Assembly (NCBI GenBank): GCA_002332755.1
Contig: DDBO01000098.1
Coordinates: forward strand, 1 to 19,372
Length of the DNA stretch: 19,372 bases
From: Bacteroidales bacterium UBA2030
GTDB taxonomy: Bacteria > Bacteroidota > Bacteroidia > Bacteroidales > TTA-H9
Reading direction: 5' to 3'
Below, one piece after another: positions 6,918-13,977 of this stretch. Both the position numbers and the translations under genes were made by a program. The stretch's first letter is position 1. The number at the start of each line of letters is the position of its first letter. Below the pieces are notes generated by a model. The model did not search any database and was not told the DNA's origin. It saw only the letters and a list, made by a program, of their open reading frames with translations.

Positions 6918-7514
6918 TCAGGCCTGGTTTTTGTGTTGAAGTGCAAAGTCCCGACCTGCTCTAAGGGCTGAGAGATTTGTATGAACTATTTCTTCACCTT
7001 TTTTCCCAAAAACACTGCGAATGGCCTGTTCCAATTCCTCGAAGGGAAGGTCAAGGCAAATGGTAGAAGCCCCCAGAATTACCATGTTTGCCGAACGAGC
7101 AGAGCCAATCTCTGTGGCTATTTCATCGGCATCAATCATAACATGGTGTGGTTTTGAGGCTATTGTGGCCAAGACTTCTTCTAAAGGTGGATAATTGGGG
7201 ATGTTTACAAAGGGTTTGGTGTTGGTGATGATCCATCCTTCCTTTTTGAGCCAGGGTAAGTATCTGAGTGCTTCCAATGGTTCTACAGAGATAATCATAT
7301 CAGCGGCTCCGGTAGGAATAAGGTCGCTAGCAATGGGTCGGCTGCTGAGGCGCAGATGCGATTGAACATCGCCTCCTCGCTGACTCATGCCATGGACTTC
7401 TGATTGTTTTACATACAAACCCCTGCTAACCGCAGCGGTGCCTATAATAGCGGCTATGGAGAGGATCCCCTGGCCGCCTACACCTGCAAGTATGATATCG
7501 TTTTTCATAATCAT
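6918..7514 (-). CDS. iorB: Indolepyruvate ferredoxin oxidoreductase, beta subunit
   Basis: The 198-residue product has the fold of the gamma-type domain of 2-oxoacid oxidoreductases. The N-terminal nucleotide-binding-like loop AGVGGQGIL is at residues 10-18, followed by the family blocks SEVHGMSQRGGDVQSHLR and NMVILGA. IorB pairs with IorA to oxidise aryl-2-oxoacids such as indolepyruvate to the aryl-acetyl-CoA, a step in aromatic amino acid fermentation. It begins 18 bases after the iorA stop and the operon ends at a strong hairpin terminator. ATG 7508, two codons inside, is an equally good start. Nothing looks truncated. Confidence 0.92.
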   Translation of the reverse strand: MIMKNDIILAGVGGQGILSIAAIIGTAAVSRGLYVKQSEVHGMSQRGGDVQSHLRLSSRPIASDLIPTGAADMIISVEPLEALRYLPWLKKEGWIITNTKPFVNIPNYPPLEEVLATIASKPHHVMIDADEIATEIGSARSANMVILGASTICLDLPFEELEQAIRSVFGKKGEEIVHTNLSALRAGRDFALQHKNQA

Positions 7515-7532
7515 CGGTATTTTTCGAAAAAA

Positions 7533-9146
7533 CTATTCTGTTTTTTTGTTTTTAAACTTTTCGCGCATACGGCGATTGAGGGTTTGTACGCACTCGCGGG
7601 TAGGTATAACAACCGAAACACCGGGATAAGCCAGCTCTTCGGCTATGATTTTTACATTTTCGTCGTGATTTTTCCGCAAGGGTTTCAATATTCGTATATG
7701 CTCCTCTTCCACGCCGATACCTTTACAAATTTCAGCAATGCGTCCAGTAGCAGCCGAGGGTTGCCCCCCTGTCATTCCGGTAGTGGAATTGTCGAGGATG
7801 AGTATGGTGATGGGTGATTTTGAAATAACAGCGTCGAGAAGGCCTGTAATACCAGAATGGGTAAAAGTTGAGTCACCGATAACAGCTACAGCCGGCACCA
7901 ATCCGGCATCGGCAGCACCTTTGGCCATAGTAATGCTGGCCCCCATATCCACACAAGAATTAATGGCTTCTAGAGGTGGCAAGGCCGCAAGCGTATAGCA
8001 TCCAATATCTGAAAATACTCTGCCTTTACCATATACTTTCATGGCTTCGTTCAGCGCAAGGTAAGAATCGGTGTGAGGGCAACCTGCACAAAGCGAAGGT
8101 GGCCTTGGTACTACAAGGCTGGGTACTTCCTCTCCTCTTATCATTTTACCACCCAAGGCTACCGCCACCAAATTGGGATTTAACTCACCATCTCGTGGAA
8201 GCGTCCCATCGAGTCGGCCCTTTATATTCAGGCAGTTTCCAAGATAGCCTTTGAGCATTTCTTCGATCACAGGCATTCCTTCCTCAAGCACTAAAAGGGT
8301 CTCGCATTCATTGGCAATCTTTTCAACCCAAAGGCGAGGCAAAGGATATTGTCCGATTTTTAGAACAGGATAAGGAATATTACCTTCAGGAAAATTTTCG
8401 AGCAAATAATTGTATGCCAAACCTGCAGCAATAATACCCAAGCTTTTATCTGGCCCGTCGGTGTATTGATTCCAGCCACTGTTCTCTGATTCATTTTCAA
8501 GCTGAGGCTGTAACCCTAATAAACCTTTGTAACGGCGGCGGGCAATAGCCGGAAGCAGAACAAATTGCTTCAAATCTCCAGGTAAAGTCATTTCATTTTG
8601 TGCACGCTTAGCCTTGCGTTCAATACCTGAGCGGGAATGAGCCAGGCGGGTGGTGATGCGGAAAAGAACCGGAATCTGGTATTTCTCTGAAAGGTCGAAG
8701 CCATAATGCACCATGTCGTAGGCCTCCTGTTGGTTGGATGGCTCAAGGATAGGCAAAAGGGCAAATTTACCATAGAAACGCGAGTCCTGTTCGTTTTGTG
8801 AGCTGTGCATGGAGGGGTCGTCGGCTGATACCACGATAAGCCCTCCATTAATTCCGGTAACTGCCGAGTTGATAAACGGGTCGGCTGCTACATTCAGCCC
8901 GACGTGTTTCATGCAAGCCATGGCCCTTTTGCCGGCATACGACATACCCAGCGCAGTTTCAACCGCAGTCTTCTCGTTGGCTGTCCAGTTTGCGACAATG
9001 CCATTGTTTTTGGCCTCCTTGGAGGCAATAATATATTCCGTTATTTCGGTCGACGGGGTGCCGGGGTAAGCATAAATACCCGAAAGTCCGGCATCTATAG
9101 CTCCCTGGGCTATGGCCTCGTCGCCAAGTAAAATCATTTTTTGCAT
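7533..9146 (-). CDS. iorA: Indolepyruvate ferredoxin oxidoreductase, alpha subunit (short form)
   Basis: This 537-residue protein contains the pyrimidine-binding and TPP domains of IorA. The N-terminal domain shows YAYPGTPSTEITEYI and the glutamate-containing NEKTAVETALG that would activate TPP. The TPP domain has CAGCPH at C353 and C356 and the TPP/Mg motif from GDS at 424-426 to N453, followed by TTGMTGG. Together with IorB it would oxidise indolepyruvate and related 2-oxoacids with CoA. Classical IorA continues into a ferredoxin-like region with two 4Fe-4S clusters; here only about 85 residues follow N453, with just two cysteines, so that region is absent. A longer frame starts at TTG 9173, but the -7 element at 9178-9171 makes ATG 9146 the better start (ATG 9137 is also possible). 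Confidence 0.92.
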   Translation of the reverse strand: MQKMILLGDEAIAQGAIDAGLSGIYAYPGTPSTEITEYIIASKEAKNNGIVANWTANEKTAVETALGMSYAGKRAMACMKHVGLNVAADPFINSAVTGINGGLIVVSADDPSMHSSQNEQDSRFYGKFALLPILEPSNQQEAYDMVHYGFDLSEKYQIPVLFRITTRLAHSRSGIERKAKRAQNEMTLPGDLKQFVLLPAIARRRYKGLLGLQPQLENESENSGWNQYTDGPDKSLGIIAAGLAYNYLLENFPEGNIPYPVLKIGQYPLPRLWVEKIANECETLLVLEEGMPVIEEMLKGYLGNCLNIKGRLDGTLPRDGELNPNLVAVALGGKMIRGEEVPSLVVPRPPSLCAGCPHTDSYLALNEAMKVYGKGRVFSDIGCYTLAALPPLEAINSCVDMGASITMAKGAADAGLVPAVAVIGDSTFTHSGITGLLDAVISKSPITILILDNSTTGMTGGQPSAATGRIAEICKGIGVEEEHIRILKPLRKNHDENVKIIAEELAYPGVSVVIPTRECVQTLNRRMREKFKNKKTE

Positions 9147-9170
9147 AGCCTGGTGATTGATTCGTTTGGG

Positions 9171-9201
9171 CAAAACTACTGTTTATCTGTTAACCGACAA
9201 A
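9171..9201 (-). promoter_or_regulatory. Promoter of iorAB
   Basis: On the minus strand TTTG (9201-9198) and TAGTTTTG (9178-9171) match the Bacteroidota -33 and -7 elements exactly, with the preferred 19-base spacer. The start site would be near 9164, about 18 bases before ATG 9146. Confidence 0.68.
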
Positions 9202-9205
9202 CAGT
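9178..9205. promoter_or_regulatory. Near-perfect 28-base palindrome inside the iorAB promoter, candidate operator
   Basis: The outer arms ACTGTTT (9178-9184) and AAACAGT (9199-9205) are exact reverse complements, and the centre is GTTAAC (9189-9194). Overall 24 of 28 positions are symmetric. The palindrome covers the whole spacer and the -33 element and touches the -7 element, so a dimer bound there would block RNA polymerase. The regulator is not identifiable. Confidence 0.6.
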
Positions 9206-9216
9206 TTACGCAATCG

Positions 9217-9254
9217 TTTGAGATGTCTGTATTCAGTATTTATCTGTAGTTTTG
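9217..9254 (+). promoter_or_regulatory. Possible promoter of the ACP phosphodiesterase gene
   Basis: TAGTTTTG at 9247-9254 matches TAnnTTTG exactly, but the nearest TTTG upstream (9217-9220) is 26 bases away, longer than ideal. It would give a leader of about 70 bases. A second, imperfect -7-like TAAAATTG lies at 9321-9328, right before the start codon, without a -33 partner. Confidence 0.3.
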
Positions 9255-9332
9255 TGAGTTATATTAATGCATTGAACGATTTTAAGTTGCAGCAAGAGCT
9301 GACAGGAAACAATTATTGAATAAAATTGCAGC

Positions 9333-9911
9333 ATGAATTTTTTGGCTCATCTATATTTATCTCCGGCAAATCCAGGCATTATATTTGGCAATTTCATTGC
9401 TGATGCAGTTAAAGGAAAAGACTTTAGTCGTTATCCTGCTGAGGTACAACAAGGCATTGAGTTTCACCGTTTCATTGATTATACTACCGATAAGCATCCT
9501 GTATTTATGAGGGCTTGTGAACGCCTGAGACCTTTTACCGGACGTTTTGCTGCTGTATCGGTAGATATTATTTTCGACCATTTTTTGGCTGCAAATTGGT
9601 GTAAATATTCAAATGAGCCTCTTTCTGATTTTGCCAGTCAGTGCTACCATGTGGTGGAGGAATGGCAGGAATGGCTTCCTCCCAAAGCTGCGCGTACGTT
9701 TTACTACATGAAGCTCAACAATTGGCTTATAAATTATGCGGATAAGGCCTTTTTGGAAAGGGTATTCAAAGGTATGTCGGGACGGGTGAGCCGGGGCGAG
9801 CTTATGTTGAATTCTTTCGATGCCCTCAATGGAAACTATTCCCTGCTCCAGGAAGATTTTTCTGATTTTTTCCCTGAATTATGTGAAGCTGTGGCTAATT
9901 ATAAATTTTAA
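9333..9911 (+). CDS. acpH: Acyl carrier protein phosphodiesterase, AcpH family
   Basis: The 192-residue protein matches AcpH (DUF479) in length and motifs. It starts MNFLAHLYLS, has GNFIAD with D24, then GIEFHRFIDYTTDKHP with H45, D49, D53 and H55, and SVDIIFDHFLA with D78, D82 and H83. These acidic and histidine residues make the metal site of the HD-like fold. The E. coli enzyme removes the 4'-phosphopantetheine arm from holo-ACP, returning it to the apo form; the same role is inferred here. ATG 9333 coincides with the family N-terminus. The gene diverges from iorAB and shares its intergenic region, including the palindrome at 9178-9205, but no metabolic link is evident. Downstream lies a terminator belonging to the opposite strand. 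Confidence 0.9.
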   Translation: MNFLAHLYLSPANPGIIFGNFIADAVKGKDFSRYPAEVQQGIEFHRFIDYTTDKHPVFMRACERLRPFTGRFAAVSVDIIFDHFLAANWCKYSNEPLSDFASQCYHVVEEWQEWLPPKAARTFYYMKLNNWLINYADKAFLERVFKGMSGRVSRGELMLNSFDALNGNYSLLQEDFSDFFPELCEAVANYKF

Positions 9912-9982
9912 TTGAAAAATAGGGGATTGAATAATTCTTAAAGAATCGTAGATTTCTTTGGAAAGTTATTGAATAGATGTAC

Positions 9983-10014
9983 AAAAAACCGGATCCCAGG
10001 GGGGGGATCCGGTT
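9983..10014 (-). terminator. Intrinsic terminator of the C69 dipeptidase gene
   Basis: AACCGGATCC (9987-9996) and GGATCCGGTT (10005-10014) form a perfect 10-bp stem around an eight-base loop of CA plus six G. Reading the minus strand, the hairpin leads into a run of six T (9988-9983), which overlaps the end of the stem. It lies about 20 bases past the dipeptidase stop. The plus strand has no T-run after the stem, so it serves mainly the minus-strand gene. Confidence 0.85.
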
Positions 10015-10035
10015 GATACATGTTTATTGGACGGA

Positions 10036-11928
10036 TTAATGAGAGCTTCCCTTAACTTTTAATTTATCGCCAGTATCTTCAACTATTTTGCGGTTCCATT
10101 TTTCACCGTAACCTGGCTGTTTTACTTTGGGGTTCTGTTTATTGCCATCTTTCACCTTAATGTTGCCGTCCATATATTTGGTAAAGAGGTAGGCATATAA
10201 GTTTTTCCATTCCATTACCAGGTTGTTGCCTGTATTGACACTGTATTGTGTCAGGAATTCCACAGCTTTGGCTTTGTCGGTTTCGTAAAGCTTTAATGCG
10301 TAGGCATCCACACTTGGAGTAAAGTCAATGTAAGAAAGTTCGAGTTTGTCCTGCATCTGCCGTACTTCGGGTTGCATGTCGCTGTAACGTGTATAAACAA
10401 AGTTGCTTACCTGATTGAATACCCAGAAGGCAGCATCATCTTTAAATTCCATCATTTTGCCATAGCCACGGGCAAATTTGTCGGCAGCACGAGTGGAGGA
10501 GCAGTAAACGGGATAATAGACGGTGAGGGCCGCATCGTCGACGCTAAACCAGAAGATGCCACCTATTTCGCGAGGCAGCCATGAACGCATCTGGGCAACA
10601 AAGCTAAATCCGGTTTGCTGGGTAGCTGTGGCTCTTTCGTTGAGGTATTCCTGTCCATCAACCATGAAGGTAAGCGGACGCCAGCGGTAAGGATTACCGT
10701 AAGGCCCGGCTCCCAGGTCGAGGCGCATGTCGAGTTCAGTGCCTTCGAGATGGTCGCGCATGAAATCCATCACATCGCGCACGCTTATTTTTTTCTCGGG
10801 CTTAATCCACAAGGGCATACGGTTGCTGGCATATCCGGTTACAGGGTCGTGTTCAATATTTCCCTTCACATATTCCCAATATTTATTCATCCCTCCGTTG
10901 ACTTTATTGAACATGGTCCATACTCTGATTTCACAAAAACGTGCTCCGCCAAAGCTAACAGGGGCATAAGTGTCGCTGAAACTGAATTTTTCATCCGTGA
11001 CTTCGGGTTTAATATATCCCCGCTGGCGGGCAAAAGAGATGACATCATGGGCATAAACACATTCTACTGAAGGGTCGAAGATTTTATCGAGATTTTTAGA
11101 GGAGATCGAAGTTCGGCCATTTTCGAGGGGGAAGGTGGTAATGCGGGCCTGGTTAGCGTGACCCGATACCATACCGTCGGGGATGCGCATAGCTACCCAT
11201 ACGGCGCCTTTTACTCCTTTCTCTAATAATCCAATTAGCCTTTTTCCGTTTTCCTGGGCAAATTCTTTCCCAGCTGCATTTTCTAAGGCCTGGAGAAATT
11301 TCTCATCAGAGTAAAAAGTTTTTCCGGCCAAGGATTTTAGGGCTTTCTGAATATTTTTCCCTTCTTTGGTCAGGAGCTTCATATCAACCCTGATTTCTTT
11401 ACCCTTTCCAATCATTTCCAGAATCCAGGCTTCATTAGCATCTGCAATCGAGAAAGATTCTCCGCTGCTATAGTAACCATATTTTTCAACAAGTTCTGCC
11501 ATAATTTTGATGGCTTCACGGGCTGAGCGGGCGCGCTGCAGGGTTACGTAAATCAAACTGCCATAATCCATGATAGCCCCGGGCTGGCTTCCAAGCTCTT
11601 CCAGTCCGCCATAAGTGGTTTCACCAATGGTTACCTGAAATTCGTTCATGTTCCCGATAACATTGTAAGTTACGGGGGCTTGTTCTATTTTTCCAAGGTA
11701 TTCACCGGTATCCCATTCGTAGATGTCTAACAGGGTCCCGGCGGGCCATGTGCCTGCCGACCAATGGTAAAGTTCACCGTACAATACGTGCGAATCGGCG
11801 GAATAACTTACAAATACGCTTCCATCAGTACTGGCTCCTTTTGTAACAATGTAATTGGTGCATGCCTGTGAATGAACACCAGCCAAAAGCATCACGATAA
11901 ATAATGCTGCAAAAACTTTTTTCATCAT
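10036..11928 (-). CDS. Secreted C69 family dipeptidase
   Basis: This 630-residue protein starts with a clear signal peptide: lysines at 3-4, a hydrophobic core at about 5-17 and a cleavage site after SQA. The residue exposed by cleavage is C23 in ACTNYIVTKGASTDGS. In C69 peptidases, which are N-terminal nucleophile hydrolases, this cysteine is the catalytic nucleophile, so signal-peptide removal would also create the active enzyme. Other family blocks include GNMNEFQVTIGETTYGG, SFSIADANEAWILEMIGKG and HANQARITTF. Members release dipeptides from peptides, with a preference that cannot be read here. The protein is longer than lactobacillus PepD (about 470 residues), as is common in Bacteroidota. 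The open frame begins at 12027, but the signal peptide fixes the start at ATG 11928 or 11925. A weak -7-like TATCTTTA lies at 11977-11970. Confidence 0.9.
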   Translation of the reverse strand: MMKKVFAALFIVMLLAGVHSQACTNYIVTKGASTDGSVFVSYSADSHVLYGELYHWSAGTWPAGTLLDIYEWDTGEYLGKIEQAPVTYNVIGNMNEFQVTIGETTYGGLEELGSQPGAIMDYGSLIYVTLQRARSAREAIKIMAELVEKYGYYSSGESFSIADANEAWILEMIGKGKEIRVDMKLLTKEGKNIQKALKSLAGKTFYSDEKFLQALENAAGKEFAQENGKRLIGLLEKGVKGAVWVAMRIPDGMVSGHANQARITTFPLENGRTSISSKNLDKIFDPSVECVYAHDVISFARQRGYIKPEVTDEKFSFSDTYAPVSFGGARFCEIRVWTMFNKVNGGMNKYWEYVKGNIEHDPVTGYASNRMPLWIKPEKKISVRDVMDFMRDHLEGTELDMRLDLGAGPYGNPYRWRPLTFMVDGQEYLNERATATQQTGFSFVAQMRSWLPREIGGIFWFSVDDAALTVYYPVYCSSTRAADKFARGYGKMMEFKDDAAFWVFNQVSNFVYTRYSDMQPEVRQMQDKLELSYIDFTPSVDAYALKLYETDKAKAVEFLTQYSVNTGNNLVMEWKNLYAYLFTKYMDGNIKVKDGNKQNPKVKQPGYGEKWNRKIVEDTGDKLKVKGSSH

Positions 11929-12055
11929 AAGTTTAAATTTTTTACCAGAAAAGCAAAGTTTGAAGGGGCTAAAGATAGGCAGAAGTTTTAATATACCGGG
12001 AAATAAACATGTTTCCTTCCACCACAAGGCCTCTTCTGGGTTGAATTCCAGCGAA

Positions 12056-12901
12056 TTATTTGTTATGAGGAACGATTTGTTTTTGCTTCTCCATTAAGGC
12101 TTTTTGCTCGTCTTTAAATAAATTTTGCACAACATATACATAAGAAAGACGGCTGAAAGGTGTAGAAAGCTTGATGGTAGCCGAATAATATATATCATCG
12201 GGGTTCATTTCAAATGCATCAATTGTGCCGACCATAATGCCTTCGGGAAAAATCAGAGAATAACCGCTGGTGATAACCGTATCACCTTTATTGATTTTAA
12301 CCTGTGAAGAAAGGCTAATGAGGCTGGCACGGTCAGGGCTGCCGCCTTCCCAAATAACTGAGGCAAGCTCGTTGTTTTTTTTCATTTTCACGCTAATAGT
12401 GGAGGCGCTATGCAGCAGTGGCATAACCGAAGCAAAGTGTTCGGACACTGCAACCACAATTCCCACCACACCTTGAGGGCAGATGACACCCATATCAGGC
12501 TTAATTCCTGAGAAAGCCCCTTTATCGATCATAATGAAATTGTTGCGCAGTCCGGTACTGTTGGCAATCACACGGGCCGGGGTATATTTATATTGTTGAA
12601 GGTATAGCGTGTCGTGATACCAGAAAGTATTTGTGTCAACCTTAAGAAATGCGTCGCTGCCGCTGGAACGCAAAATAGCATTTTCAATCGCAAGTTGCCG
12701 GTTAGCGTTTTTTAAAGAAAAATACTCGGTCACAGCTGCCACCTTACTCCTTACAGTACCATGAAAGCTTGTAGCCATTCTGAAATAATAGGCCTGTGGA
12801 AAATAATTATAGGAAAAATATAACGACAAAGAAATCGTTTCCAGCAGTAGGAAGAGAAAGAAGAAGTGATAGCGGGCAATGAACCTGAAGAGGTTAAGCA
12901 T
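12056..12901 (-). CDS. mreC: Rod shape-determining protein MreC
   Basis: The 281-residue product follows mreB by 28 bases on the same strand. It has a short cytoplasmic start, one transmembrane helix at about residues 12-31, a helical segment (about 48-75) and then the periplasmic beta-domain with the MreC blocks ARVIANSTGLRNNFIMIDKG, GIKPDMGVICPQGVVGIV and GDTVITSGYSLIFPEGIMVG. MreC links the MreB filament to the periplasmic wall-synthesis enzymes of the elongation complex. The C-terminus is short and lysine- and glutamine-rich. mreD, mrdA and rodA usually follow in Bacteroidales, but here a C69 dipeptidase gene follows 127 bases later. Confidence 0.93.
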   Translation of the reverse strand: MLNLFRFIARYHFFFLFLLLETISLSLYFSYNYFPQAYYFRMATSFHGTVRSKVAAVTEYFSLKNANRQLAIENAILRSSGSDAFLKVDTNTFWYHDTLYLQQYKYTPARVIANSTGLRNNFIMIDKGAFSGIKPDMGVICPQGVVGIVVAVSEHFASVMPLLHSASTISVKMKKNNELASVIWEGGSPDRASLISLSSQVKINKGDTVITSGYSLIFPEGIMVGTIDAFEMNPDDIYYSATIKLSTPFSRLSYVYVVQNLFKDEQKALMEKQKQIVPHNK

Positions 12902-12929
12902 TTGCTCGATTTAAAAGGATGTGTAAGGT

Positions 12930-13952
12930 TTATTTGATAAGGAAGGGGAATTTGTCGAAATTTTTCAGTGCGATGCCAGTACCACGGGCTACAGCACGCA
13001 GAGGATCTTCGGCAACATGAACGGGAAGTTTGGTTTTTGCGGAAATACGTTTATCGAGGCCCCGGAGCATCGATCCACCCCCTGCCAGATAAATACCCGT
13101 GCGGAATATATCGGCCGAAAGTTCGGGCGGAGTCATTTCCAGCGCATGAAGAATGGCAGCCTCTATCTTGCTGATTGATTTATCCAGGCAATGGGCAATT
13201 TCAGCATAATTAACTTTTACTTCTTTGGGAATACCGGTGAGCATATCTCGTCCGTGAACTGCATAGTCGGCGGGTGGGTTTTCCAGATCAGTGATAGCTG
13301 CACCAACTTCAATTTTTACCCTTTCGGCTGTTCTTTCTCCAATATTGATATTGTGTTGTTTTTTCATGTATTCCTCAATGTCGGCATTAAAGTCGTCGCC
13401 GGCTATGCGAATTGATTCGTTGGTAACAATGCCGCCTAAGGCAATAACAGCTATTTCGCAGGTACCACCACCAATGTCAACAATCATGTTGCCTGTGGGT
13501 TCCAATACATCAATGCCGATACCAATGGCAGCAGCCATGGGTTCATGTATCAGCCTTACTTCCTTAGCTCCTGCTTGCTCTGCTGAGTCCTTCACGGCCC
13601 TTTCTTCTACCTCGGTTATCCCTGAAGGAATAGAAATAACCATTTTAAGTGATTGAGGGAAAATGCTTTTATTATCAGGGATCATGCGAATCATCTCGCG
13701 CATCATAGCTTCGGCAGCCTGAAAGTCGGCAATTACGCCATCGCGGAGGGGACGTATGGTCTTGATGTTTTCATGTGTCTTTCCATGCATCATTTGGGCA
13801 CGTTTACCCACTGCGATTACTTTTCCTGAAGATCTTTCAATAGCCACAATACTTGGCTCGTCAACTACCACCCGGTCGTTATGAATGATGATGGTGTTGG
13901 CAGTGCCAAGGTCCATCGCAATTTCTTTTGTAAAAAAGGAGAGCAGTCCCAT
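12930..13952 (-). CDS. mreB: Rod shape-determining protein MreB
   Basis: The 340-residue actin-like ATPase is full length. Phosphate-binding loop 1 is MDLGTANTIIIH (residues 13-24), the second is IVDIGGGTCEIAVI near residue 160, and the adenosine motif GIYLAGGGSMLRGLD is near residue 289. The N-terminal GLLSFFTKEIAMDLG and the LIHEPMAAAIGIG block are typical of bacterial MreB. It polymerises on the inner membrane face and guides lateral wall synthesis with MreC, RodA and PBP2. The gene begins 25 bases after the purH stop and 28 bases before mreC, so the three genes are probably one operon driven from upstream of purH. Confidence 0.96.
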   Translation of the reverse strand: MGLLSFFTKEIAMDLGTANTIIIHNDRVVVDEPSIVAIERSSGKVIAVGKRAQMMHGKTHENIKTIRPLRDGVIADFQAAEAMMREMIRMIPDNKSIFPQSLKMVISIPSGITEVEERAVKDSAEQAGAKEVRLIHEPMAAAIGIGIDVLEPTGNMIVDIGGGTCEIAVIALGGIVTNESIRIAGDDFNADIEEYMKKQHNINIGERTAERVKIEVGAAITDLENPPADYAVHGRDMLTGIPKEVKVNYAEIAHCLDKSISKIEAAILHALEMTPPELSADIFRTGIYLAGGGSMLRGLDKRISAKTKLPVHVAEDPLRAVARGTGIALKNFDKFPFLIK

Positions 13953-13977
13953 ATTTTTTAAGTTTTTATTTGCTTGT

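Noticed and set aside
7404..7817. 137-codon open frame crossing the iorA-iorB junction on the plus strand
   Set aside because: Antisense to two well-supported genes, with low-complexity aromatic-rich product.
9321..9333. Leaderless transcription of acpH from TAAAATTG just before the start codon
   Set aside because: The element has a mismatch and there is no -33 partner at 18-21 bases; a better -7 match lies at 9247-9254.
9987..10014. Paired GGATCC sites that could look like a cloning or assembly scar
   Set aside because: They form a perfect stem followed by a T-run at the correct distance after a gene end, so a natural terminator explains them.
10615..11070. 151-codon open frame on the plus strand
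   Set aside because: It lies wholly inside the C69 dipeptidase gene on the other strand, whose family motifs are clear; the product resembles no family and has no promoter.
13291..13656. 121-codon open frame on the plus strand
   Set aside because: Antisense to mreB, which is intact and strongly conserved here.
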